From the NCBI GenBank assembly GCA_006176705.1, contig QRFJ01000775.1, positions 186,001 through 250,000 of the forward strand: a stretch of 64,000 bases of DNA. The letters are read 5' to 3'. Below the pieces are notes generated by a model. That model searched no databases and was not told where the DNA came from. It saw nothing but the letters and a program-made list of their open reading frames with translations. Positions 25,215 through 34,784 of the stretch are shown here, piece after piece (the stretch's first letter is position 1; every line of letters begins with the position of its first letter). Source of the DNA: Cocos nucifera (taxonomy: Eukaryota > Streptophyta > Magnoliopsida > Arecales > Arecaceae). A program made the translations under genes and the position numbers.

Positions 25215-26570
25215 ATCTAACATACGATAATGATTATCGAACCGCTGTCATAAATCTACGGTAGCGATTATCGAACTACTGCCATAGATCTACGACAGCG
25301 GTTATCTAAAATTATTGTCATAGATCTATGGCAGCGGTTCTATAATCGCAGCCGTAGATCTATAGTAGTGATTTTTTATAACCGCTGTCATAGGTGGAAA
25401 ATAATTTTTTTTTATTTTTTTTAAATATTATATAATTTTAAAATTTAATTTCCATCTTCACTATTCATTATCTAAATAATTATCATTAGAGTATCATCGT
25501 AAAAGATCATCTCGATCCGATGGCCCTAGCTTCATCGATCAGAAAAATATGATTTCGACGATCGCAAACGACGATGCGATGATCTGATAGGTAGAGACCT
25601 CCGATGGATTCAAAAATCTGCAACGATGATTTCGATGATGTTTGTAGCATACTATCAAAGTTTTACTTCAATCGGATATTATTATCATGACCAATTTAGT
25701 AGGAAATAATTTCGATCGTTAAATTAGAAACAAGCGATCAAAGGGTTAAACGATGTTCGATTACGAGATAATTTTTTAGTTAAATGATCTTTATTATAAT
25801 TTTAAATATTTTATACGATGATGATAGTAAAATTTAAATTATTTTTGTATAAATTATTTATGTTAAGCAGATATTGCAAAAGCACGAGCATAATAATCAG
25901 TGAAGTTTCAGAATGGTTATCAGAAGACGTATAGTTTTAAATCGTTCTTCATCTCATGAGTTAAATTTTATAATCATCATCATAAAAAATGATTAAAGTA
26001 GTAGTCAAGATCATTTATAAAAAGAATTATCTCATAATCGAATATCGTTTGATACTTTGATCACTCATTTATCATTTAACGGTCGAAACTAATCTATCCT
26101 AAATTGATCAAGATAACGATATTCAATTGAAGTAAAACTTTGATAGTACGTTATAAATATCATCGAGATCATCATTGTAGATTTTCAGATCCATCAAAGG
26201 TCTCCATCTATCAGATCATCGCATCATCATTCATGATCATCGAAATTAAATTTTTTTGATCAATGAAGCTAGGGCCATCGGATCAAGATGACCTTTTGCG
26301 AATATTTAGATAATAAACAGTGAAGATGAACATTAAATTTTAAAATTATATAATATTTTAAAAAAATAAAAAAAATAATATGACAGTGATTACAATTAAC
26401 TACTATCATAAATCAGATTATAGCGGTGGTTACTACTAACCGCTGCTATACGTTCGACTTATGGCAGCGGTTACAATGAACCACTGCTATAGATCGACCT
26501 ATGATAGTGATTTTTTGTAACCACTACTATAGGTCCGACCTACGGCAGCGATTTTCTATAACTGCTGCTA
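25215..26570. repeat. Long inverted repeat (about 0.6-kb arms) in CACTA B
   Basis: The left arm (about 25215-25830) and right arm (about 25985-26570) are reverse complements at roughly 75-80% by eye. Matching landmarks: GATCCGATGGCCCTAGCTTC (about 25515) with its complement near 26270; TATCAAAGTTTTACTTCAAT (about 25656) with its complement near 26120; GATAATTTTTTAGTTAAATGATC (in two parts, about 25770) with its complement near 26010. The spacer centre is near 25900. A transcript through this would fold to a long hairpin. Confidence 0.85.
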
Positions 26571-26785
26571 TATGTCAGACCTATGACAATGGTTACAAAA
26601 ATCACTACCATAGGTCCGACCTATAGCAGTGGTTAACGAAAATCACTGCTGTAGGAGCTATGGCAGTGATTTTCGACCACTGCCATAGGTCCGACCTATA
26701 GCAGTGGTTAACGAAAACCACTATCGTAGAAGCTATGGCAGCGGTTTTGAAAATCGCTGTCATAATGAGCACTGCCATAGGCCAT
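26385..26785. repeat. CACTA B right subterminal repeats
   Basis: About ten copies of a unit around ACCTATAGCAGTGGTTA...AACCACTGCTATAGG, some individually palindromic, running up to the CACTACTACAAAA terminus. Confidence 0.75.
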
Positions 26786-26798
26786 TTTTGTAGTAGTG

Positions 26799-28495
26799 AC
26801 CATCTCTATTTTTCTTGAGTTTTTGTTCCTCTTTTCTTTGATTTTCTGGTGCCATCCTCACAATGGATAATTGGGTCGAAGTTCCTTGGTCACACCATTG
26901 TGGTATGCTCTTCTAGCCACGGGCACCATCGAATAGAGAGACTTTGTCCTACTTCAGAATAAGAGAGGGGAAATAAATTTCCTATGTTTTTTATTTTTCA
27001 TGTAATTTTCTTGACTTTCCAATGATAGTTATCATCGTCGATCATCGGTCAGTGATTCCCCTATTGTCCATAGCATCTCCAACCTTCATCGAGCACAACC
27101 ACACAGCTATAGCCCCTACTTTGGGGAAAGAAATGGGGAATAGGAGATCCCTTATTCCACCAAAGAAAAGGAAGAAAAAAAAAGAAAAAGAAAAAAGAAA
27201 AAAAAAAGAAAGAAAAAAAAAGAAGAAAAAAAATGAAGAGAGAGTTTCTCTCTCTCCCTTCTCTGAGCTTGAATCCCCATTTTCTTTTACTAGAAAGTCT
27301 AGTTTCTCTCTCCACTTTCTCTCTATTTTCTTTCTCTATATTTTTTTTCTAGATTATTTCTCTTTTATAGAATTTTCTAGATCTTTGAGAAGATTTATGT
27401 TGAATTTGAATGACCCTAGAAAAAGAATCTTGATCCATGATTGCTGGACAGCATAATGGCATCCACCTTGATCAGATCAAATATCATTAGATTTTATCAC
27501 CTATGCTTTTATTGAATTATCTGTATAATAATTTTATCATAATTTGATTAAATTATCTTAATCTTATTGATCGGATTATTGGACAATATCGTCTGATTAG
27601 TCCTACTCCATCTTATTGGTTTATCTCTCTCCTCTAATTTTCTCTCTTCACTTGATTTATGAACTCTATGAAAGAATTTATGACCCTATCACTTCGAATC
27701 TAATTTGACCCGATAGTCAAACTTCAAACCATCTTTTCGGTTAGATAGTATATCTGCACCATCTGAGTCTTATTGAGCTACGTAAGATCCAGTCTTTATA
27801 GCTCTCCTAGTTGACCCTAATTTGATGAAGTTATTTGAATGAATTGGCCACTAATTGTTATGCAACATACTAACCTTTACTTTGATTCTTATCGAACACT
27901 ATTGATTGGATCATCCTTGATTTTTGTTGAACCATCTATCTTCTAGCATAATCTTGATCAAATTAGATAACCAGACCAATCTGGACTATTAGATGCAGCT
28001 ATCCATCAATCATGTCTTTCTTAATTATTTATATCATTTTAATTATCAAAATTGATCCTATATAGGATTTTTGATGTTTGATAATGGGATATTGCGATAT
28101 GATCTATGAATTGAAAATTTTGAAAAGACATTGCTAAAATTATGTGGATTGCTAGAATGCATATGAGGTAAATAGTATTTTACCATTATTAAATTTATCT
28201 AACAAGTTATTAATAAATAAATTGATGAAATTTAAATTGTATTAATTCATGATGTGAATATGATGAAAGGCATTAAAATATTTTTTTCTAAAAAAATAAT
28301 TATGATGCGTGATCATAATGAATGGTCTGGTGGATTGATTTGTAATTTTATTGTCTTTGTACTTATACTATTGTTGAAAAGATATGAAAATAGATGATGA
28401 GATGAATATCGAACAAGATATAGAATTCAATAATAATATAAAATGTTAATCTAGCAATGTAAAGAATTATGTCACAAATAGATTCGCGATAATGT
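26799..28495. other. Low-information stretch between CACTA B and copia 2
   Basis: Contains a purine-only tract (27165-27245, mostly A with G) followed by CT-rich sequence. The 144-codon frame at 27022-27456 is mostly Lys/Glu from this tract. It may be the continuation of the gypsy C LTR, but I cannot show that. No gene recognised. Confidence 0.5.
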
Positions 28496-29817
28496 TGTTA
28501 GATATATGTGCCCTAGAAGCCAGAATTGGCTGACACTTATAATACACTTCTAGGGGCAAAATTATAATTTTGACTATAATTAATGAAATGGATTATTTTC
28601 TATCACACATGTGTATTTAGTGTCTGTGATACATCCTTTGAGTTAATGGTAATGATAATTCATATTTTCAAGAGTTGAAAATTTAAGACATGAATAATCA
28701 TTATTAAATCATAAACAGCTCCCGACCATAGGATCATCACGAGGATGGTGATTGATCCGGAAGGTTGGTGTACGATCGCTTCTTTTTAGTAGATGAGTCT
28801 TGAGTCTACGGTGTGGAGACACCGGAGCGAGAGTACAGGTACTCATTAGAGAACGAGGGCACTGAGCGTGACCACCTCGAGTAGTCATTAGGAAGTCTAC
28901 CTTCTCGTCAATGACTGACTCGATGCTGCAGTAGTGTGTCTGGTTCTTTGACCTGAGATGCATCGGCAGTTCACCTTGAGGGTGTTATAGTTTGACTACA
29001 CCATTACTCGGTCTCCTAGCCATATGGAACCCTGAGGTGTATGTTGGCTATGACATGTTCATTGTAGGAACTGGATTGCATCAAGATGGGATCTATCTAC
29101 CTCGGTGGTAGAGGAGCAGCCCTATGATGATCATGAGAATCAAGTCCAGAAGCCCATGGCCATGGCAGAGTGAAATAATAGAAAGAGTTTCTATTTAGAT
29201 TTTCACATTGGACTCGAATCGAATGATTACATCATATGACAGAGACTAGGGTTTGACGAGTTCACCTTAACCCTAATCTGATCGGGGCTCAAGATAGAAG
29301 AACTTAATCACACAGGTAGCTGCACCAAGAGGTTCGCATTCAGCTCTGATGGGTTGCCACCATATACTGCTAGGTGTCACTGGTGGATTTTGGGAGCAAT
29401 TAGAATGATTTAGATGATCGATCATTCTAGCTGTTCGAATCAGAAGAGTTCTGATCCATCGAAAGGAGTTTCGATGATGTCTATGATAGAGATCATGACA
29501 TATCCCATTACCATACAGAACTGAACCTAACTGGGTCACACAAACAAGGGTTTGAATCTGGTGATCATCAATTGAACTGATCTAGTTCAATTGATCTGAA
29601 TGAGATTCAATTAGGTTCAAGGAAATCGTGCTAGCACTCGATTGAACCTAACGTTCTTCTTTTACTATCATAAATAAGTTGTCCTGACTGAGCCAAAGGA
29701 GTTTGTGCTCAATCAGAGGCCTTCATATGGTCTGACTGGAGGTTGTCCAAGTCAGAATAGGTTGTCTTATTTGTAAGACATTACCTGCCATTTTTGGTCA
29801 CCTGCCATTTCTTGTTC

Positions 29818-29886
29818 TTTGACTTTGGTCAAAAGTCTACCTTTGACTGGTCAAACGTTGACCATTGACCCTTTGACTTTTGACCA
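29818..29886 (+). promoter_or_regulatory. W-box cluster in copia 2 LTR
   Basis: Eight TTGACC/TTGACT cores, in both orientations, within about 70 bp and about 310 bp upstream of the TATA box. W-boxes bind WRKY factors in defence and wounding responses, known to drive stress-induced plant copia elements. The 3' LTR copy (37921-37989) keeps seven, one being lost by TTGACC to TTCACC. Copia 3 keeps the cluster at about 62758-62828. Confidence 0.65.
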
Positions 29887-30191
29887 CATGTCATGCACCT
29901 ATTGGAGAGCTGGTGGGGGCCTGTCCCCCTGCCAGAACCTGGCAAGGAGAAGGGCGCACGCCAAGGGTGGCGTGAGCCCAAGTAGGAGGCGCCTAGGAGT
30001 CCTTGTTGGACAAGGACTCCACCTCCCTTTTGGATTCCAATCAGAGTTCTACTAAGAATCCAGTTTGACTGGTCTTAGGCGCCCTCTAAGGAGGAATCCA
30101 GGGGTCTCTATTCCAACCAATCAGATTTAGATCTGATTTCACAAAGGGTTGTGATTGGTTGAGAGGAAGAGGAGTTGGATCACAAGAGGTC

Positions 30192-30199
30192 TATAAATA
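30192..30199 (+). promoter_or_regulatory. TATA box of copia 2 5' LTR
   Basis: TATAAATA in the context GGTCTATAAATAAGACC, repeated in the 3' LTR at 38295-38302. Transcription would start some 25-35 bp downstream. Confidence 0.7.
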
Positions 30200-30766
30200 A
30201 GACCCTGCGCCCAACCCTAATTCCAATGCTATTAGATACGCCCCAAGGCTGCCTCTCCCCTCCTTCTCCATGCCATAGTCTCTTCTCCTCTTGCTCTCCA
30301 CGTCCAAAAGGTGTTTTGGACTTAGTTTGGTGCGATTCAGATCAAGGAAAGGCGATCAAAAGCAAGAAGGCTGCGCTGCTGCAAAAGGACGACTGCAGAT
30401 CTTCAAAAGAGTTTTGAAGATCCTCCAGATCAGATCCAGATCTGATTTTTGGAGGTGTGATAGAGAAGAAGAGGATCTCCAGATCCAACCCGAGTGGATA
30501 CCGGTAGAGGCCAGGCGCTTGCGTGGCTAAGATCCAGAACCTTCCGCTGCAATCAGGATCATCTACAGGGTAATAGGATTACCCAAATCAGGTAAATTAA
30601 ATTTGATTTAATTTATCTTATTTTATTTTATTTATTAAAATAATAAGAATCAGATCTGAAACATATCAAGATCTGATTGAGATCAAGAGAAAATTTTTGA
30701 AATATATCTCTTGATCTAATCAGATCTGGACGAACCTGGACCGGGAAATCAGGATTTCCCTTCAAC

Positions 30767-30778
30767 TGGTATCAGAGC
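30767..30778 (+). other. Copia 2 primer binding site, initiator tRNA-Met
   Basis: TGGTATCAGAGC lies two bases after the 5' LTR. It is the complement of the initiator tRNA-Met 3' end used by most plant copia elements. Confidence 0.95.
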
Positions 30779-31337
30779 CATGGTTCTAGATTGTTTAGAT
30801 CTGATTTTAATTTTATTTTAATTAGAAAATAAAGTGATTTCAGATGTCACATGAGATGTGATCAGATCTGAAATCAGAAAAAATTAAAATTAAATGATTT
30901 GGATCTAAGAACATGAAGATATGCATGACTAGTTCTAGAATAGAATAGTTCTATAGAATAGTTTTGCATGTCTTTGATTTAATCTGATTAAATCATATTT
31001 TAGATCTTCTTATTTACTATTTTCTGATATTATAAGTGTTATAATAACATCTGATAAACAGCAAATAAAAATTATTTAATTTTAAATATCATATGAGATA
31101 TGATAGATGCATGACTAGACTAGTTGTAGAATAGTTCTACATAATTGTCTAGATTAGAATTTATTTTGATTAGATCAATTTAAATCTAATTTTTTAGATT
31201 ATTATGTGATAATTTAGATCTGAAAACATGCATGATTTGATACATGAGATGTATGCAAAATATGCCATGATTAGATCTACTTTATATATGAGATATATGA
31301 TATAGATCTGATATTGTTTTGTAGTATTGACATGTTC

Positions 31338-31462
31338 CTGATTAAGGCGTTCCTCTTGGCCGTCCGGTCATAAGAACGAAGAAGGGTTTAAAGGCCCTCT
31401 CTTCCCATTCGATGGGGTGTTCTTATGACGTGTAGGGGTGCTGCGTGTTCGTCCTTAATCAG
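31338..31462 (+). other. Conserved leader hairpin of the copia 2 family
   Basis: Outer arms CTGATTAAGG (31338-31347) and CCTTAATCAG (31453-31462) are perfect complements. Inside them GTCATAAGAAC (31367-31377) pairs perfectly with GTTCTTATGAC (31419-31429). The same two arm pairs are present in the much older copia 1. Position in the untranslated leader suggests a packaging, dimerisation or translation signal (inference). Confidence 0.7.
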
Positions 31463-32637
31463 AAACCCAAAACTTACTTTCTGCAAAACCCTAGATCCTG
31501 AAACCCTAGGATTTATTGTGCATATTTTGTTTATGAACCCAACTTAATTAAGAATTAAGTTTATGGAATATTAATTAGGTCTAAAATTGAGAATTTCAGA
31601 TCTAAGACATATTCATAATACTGGGTTCGGGCTTGGGTAGCTCAATTAGGTCTAAGCGGTTGATCAAACCGAATCAAGAGTTGGTTAGATGGGATCAACA
31701 ATGCTTAAATTGACCAGCCTAATAGGATTAAGTCTGGGTCAAGATCGAGTCACGATCAAGCAAGACCTAATTAGGCTCAGAGGTTAGAGTCTGGATTGTA
31801 GGCTAACCCAATTGGTTCTGACTCAACAATTTGGTGTCTAAGGTAAGTTTGGCACAGACGACCGACTGGTTTTTAATTGGAAGCTACTCGACCTGAATGC
31901 GTTCTTGTGCGAGTTAACGGCATATTCCTTCCACCGGTCTCACTTACCTGGCCATATCTGTTGACACAGTTCTGATCTGAGGTGGTCAATAATCCGAGCT
32001 GAACCCATGCCACTAGGTTAGTCATAATTGTTATGACTAAGCCAAGTCTAGTTTAATGAGACCTGAATCAATTCTCCCTAAGAAAAGATTAAGTCCGAGG
32101 TCTTCCACCATTGTAGACGTGCGGGCCCTTCCCGGGGTTGATTGTTCTCGGCTGGATACAGTGGCTCAGTTGCACCGGGAAGACGCAACCATGTCTATTA
32201 GGCATTGGATGCTATGGGCTGGAGGATGAGTTGGGCTCAATATTCCGGATACGGTGAGAGACCCAATTAGGAACCCAGTCTATGCAAATGGTGGGTCTGA
32301 CTTAACTAAGGAGTGGATCAATATTCCGGATACGGTGAGATTCATGAATTAGAGACCAAGTTTGGGTGCACCATGATTAGAGAATCATTGAACAAGAGTT
32401 GTTCACTCATTGGCTAACCCATCACCAATAACTGTTAGGTGAGGTGATGAGTCAGTTGGTGAGACCGCACCACCCACTAGAAATCATCAATCGCGGAGAT
32501 TTTCGCATCTCTACAGAGGGAGTGTAGGGATCCGAGAAAATAGTGGGAGCTAATTTGTTTAAAAATAAAATCCCTAAACAAATTGGTCAAGTCAAAATTA
32601 CAGTATCTAACTAGAATCTTTGACTCTCTACAGGAAA

Positions 32638-32997
32638 ATGTCTGCGTCCAACCCACTGGCACGTATCCTAGACACACATAGACTGACTGGACCCAATTAT
32701 AAAGATTGGCTCAGGAACTACAAAATTATTTTGGGTTCAGAGAAGTTAACACATGTTTTGGACCAGGACCCTCCCACCTTACCAGCTCGTCCATCCACTG
32801 AACAGAGAGCGTCTCTGGAAAAATGGATTGACGAAGACAATAAGGCCAGATACTACATGTTGGGCTCGATGTCTGATGAGCTCCAGCGCCAACATGAAGA
32901 TATCGGGACTGCTCGCCAAATGTTGGCTCACCTGCAGGAGATGTTTGGTGAACAGAGTCGCGCAGCCAAATATCAAGTCACGAAAATGACTTTTTAA
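32638..32997 (+). CDS. Copia 2 gag, N-terminal part (frameshifted at its end)
   Basis: Start ATG at 32638 (MSASNPLARILDTHRLTGPN), chosen because the homologous site is the start in this family and no upstream ATG is in frame. The segment is the capsid-like gag domain that would coat element RNA in cytoplasmic particles. It reads KDWLRNYKIIL and EKLTHVLDQDPP, then a helical region to MTF. One extra T in the run at 32991-32995 brings a stop, and the frame resumes one base off at 33005. Copia 1 has the equivalent region. Confidence 0.85.
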   Translation: MSASNPLARILDTHRLTGPNYKDWLRNYKIILGSEKLTHVLDQDPPTLPARPSTEQRASLEKWIDEDNKARYYMLGSMSDELQRQHEDIGTARQMLAHLQEMFGEQSRAAKYQVTKMTF

Positions 32998-33004
32998 GGC
33001 TAAG

Positions 33005-34249
33005 ATGCGTGATGGGCAGTCAGTCCAAGATCACTGTCTGACAATGATCAAGGACATGGAAGAGCTTGAGAAGCTCGGTGTGAAGTTGGACTTGGATTTG
33101 CAGAACGATATTATTCTGCAATCCTTGACTGATGCATATGGGCAATTCATCATGAATTACCACATGCATAAACTTCAAAATTCCTTGGCCGAGTTGATGA
33201 ATATGCTGGTTACCGCTGAGCTTTCTATGAAAGGTTCTAAAGGCTCAGTTCTTGCTATGGAACGGACTTCTTCCAAAAGAAAGTCTTATGGAAAGAAAAA
33301 GAAGTCTGTGAAAAAGCAAAAGGTGGAAGGATCAAAGAAGAAGAAGGCAGAACCGAAGAAGAAGGTCGATGGCAAAGGAAAGTGTTTCCATTGCAACAGC
33401 GACGGCCATTGGAAGCGGAACTGCCCTACTTACCTGGCCACCCTAAAGAACAAGAAGGAAGGTCCTTCTGGAGGTATGCTCGTTATTGAGTCTAACCTTA
33501 CGGTTTCTTCTGCATCCAGTTGGGTGCTTGACTCTGGTTCTAGTGCTCATCTGTGCACTTCTATGCAGGGTCTTGAGGATAGCAGGAGGCTGAGGGATGG
33601 AGACATGATCCTACGCGTCGGTAATGGAGCAAGAGTTGCTGCAGTAGCCGTGGGAACATACCCTCTTCGATTACCATCTGGTTTAGACTTAGTTTTAAAA
33701 GACTGTTATTATGTGCCTGCAGCTAGCAGGAATTTGATTTCTGTTTCATGCTTAGCACAAGAAGGTTATGTGATCACCTTCTTTAAGGACCATTGTAACA
33801 TTCTTTATGAAAGAAATAAAATTGCAAATGGTTTCCTTGTTAATGGTCTTTATCAGTTGCATATTGATGTACCTGTTTTAACTATCGAGCAAAACGTGAA
33901 TGCCAAACGACCTAGGGATAGTCCAAACGACAGATATCTATGGCACCTGAGATTAGGTCATATAGCAGAAGATAGGATTAACAAATTGGAGAAAAATGGG
34001 CTATTGAGTCCATTGACTTTTGAGTCATATCCAACTTGTGAATCTTGTCTTCAAGGCAAAATGACTAAACTCCCTTTTGTTGGACATGGGGAGAGGGCCA
34101 CAGATCTCCTTGCCCTAGTACATACTGATGTGTGCGGCCCATTTGATGTGCCGGCTAGAGGCAATTTTGTCTACTTCATTACCTTTACCGATGATCTGTC
34201 TAGGTATGGGTATGTGTATCTTATGAGACACAAGTCTGAAGCCTTTTGA
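33005..34249 (+). CDS. Copia 2 gag C-terminus, protease and integrase N-half
   Basis: 414 codons open. Residues about 1-105 complete the gag helical domain. A Lys-rich stretch (about 95-125) leads to a zinc knuckle CFHCNSDGHWKRNC (about 127-140) that binds RNA. The protease active site is LDSGSSAHL near residue 175. The integrase zinc region follows with HLRLGH and CESCLQGK, and the first catalytic Asp in VHTDVCGPFD near 375. The frame ends after KSEAF at 34249, where one extra T in a T-run at 34243-34246 shifts it. Integrase continues immediately in another frame. The leading Met is just the first in-frame ATG after the upstream shift. Confidence 0.88.
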   Translation: MRDGQSVQDHCLTMIKDMEELEKLGVKLDLDLQNDIILQSLTDAYGQFIMNYHMHKLQNSLAELMNMLVTAELSMKGSKGSVLAMERTSSKRKSYGKKKKSVKKQKVEGSKKKKAEPKKKVDGKGKCFHCNSDGHWKRNCPTYLATLKNKKEGPSGGMLVIESNLTVSSASSWVLDSGSSAHLCTSMQGLEDSRRLRDGDMILRVGNGARVAAVAVGTYPLRLPSGLDLVLKDCYYVPAASRNLISVSCLAQEGYVITFFKDHCNILYERNKIANGFLVNGLYQLHIDVPVLTIEQNVNAKRPRDSPNDRYLWHLRLGHIAEDRINKLEKNGLLSPLTFESYPTCESCLQGKMTKLPFVGHGERATDLLALVHTDVCGPFDVPARGNFVYFITFTDDLSRYGYVYLMRHKSEAF

Positions 34250-34784
34250 AAAGTTCAAAGAATTCAGACATGAAGTAGAAAAACAAACTGGAAAACCCAT
34301 TAAGGTTCTTCGATCAGATCGAGGAGGTGAATACCTTAGCCGGGAATTCCTAGACTATCTTAAGGAAAATGGCATAGTCTCTCAATGGACTCCACCAGGA
34401 ACACCTCAACTCAACGGGGTTTCAGAACGGAGAAATCGGACTCTATTGGATATGGTTCGATCCATGATGAGCTTCACAGACCTCCCTGATTTTCTTTGGG
34501 GACATTCATTATTAACTTCAATCTATTTACTGAATAGGGTTCCCTCTAAAACCGTTCCTACCACACCGTATGAGATATGGCACGGTAAGAAACCAAGTCT
34601 GAGTCATCTCAGAATTTGGGGTTGTCCGGCTCATGTCAAAAGACAACAAGCGGACAAGTTAGAGTTTAGGTCCTTTAGAGCTCGATTCATAGGATATCCT
34701 AAAGAGTCATTAGGATACTATTTCTACATTCCAGAAGACCACAATGTGATTGTGAGTCGACATGCCATATTTCTTGAAAAATAG
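34250..34784 (+). CDS. Copia 2 integrase core and C-terminal part
   Basis: Continuation of integrase after the frameshift: LRSDRGGEYLS carries the second catalytic Asp (near 34318), and GVSERRNRTLLD carries the Glu (near 34425). Then come the copia-specific WGHSLLTSIYLLNRVPSK, TPYEIWHGKKPS and the FRARFIGYPKES boxes. The first ATG in frame is 34446, but this piece is part of the polyprotein and not separately started. It ends at TAG 34782-34784. Copia 1 has a TAG at the same codon (11659-11661). Confidence 0.88.

Larger units (their letters stand above)
21180..26798. mobile_element. CACTA (En/Spm) transposon B
   Basis: The right terminus at 26786-26798 reads CACTACTACAAAA on the minus strand. 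Subterminal repeats of the type GCAGCGGTTA...TAACCGCTGTCATAG fill 21185-21510 and 26385-26785, and recur inside at 25225-25400. A broken Transposase_24 gene, a CT-rich and a G-rich minisatellite and a long inverted repeat lie inside. The left end is degraded: repeats begin near 21180 but no CACTA terminus is seen. It is inserted in what looks like the LTR of gypsy C. Confidence 0.75.
28496..30764 (+). repeat. Copia 2 5' LTR
   Basis: Starts TGTTAGATATATGTGCCC and ends TTTCCCTTCA. The U3 part carries a cluster of W-box cores (29818-29886) and a TATA box (30192-30199). It is otherwise non-coding. Small frames such as 29273-29539 minus recur in the other LTR only because the LTRs are duplicates. 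Confidence 0.97.

Noticed and set aside
24544..25215. 223-codon plus-strand frame, Gly/Arg-rich
   Set aside because: Repetitive composition of the minisatellite, with an equally long frame on the other strand. No start context or domain.
27022..27456. 144-codon frame with a Lys/Glu core
   Set aside because: The core is an A/G-only tract. The flanks match no family.
29273..29539. 88-codon minus-strand frame repeated at 37376-37642 as a conserved gene
   Set aside because: It is duplicated only because it lies in the two LTRs of copia 2, and it has no start context or domain.
30767..30778. Possible tRNA-Met gene
   Set aside because: Only the 12-base 3'-end complement is present, right after an LTR. 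It is a primer binding site, and no cloverleaf surrounds it.
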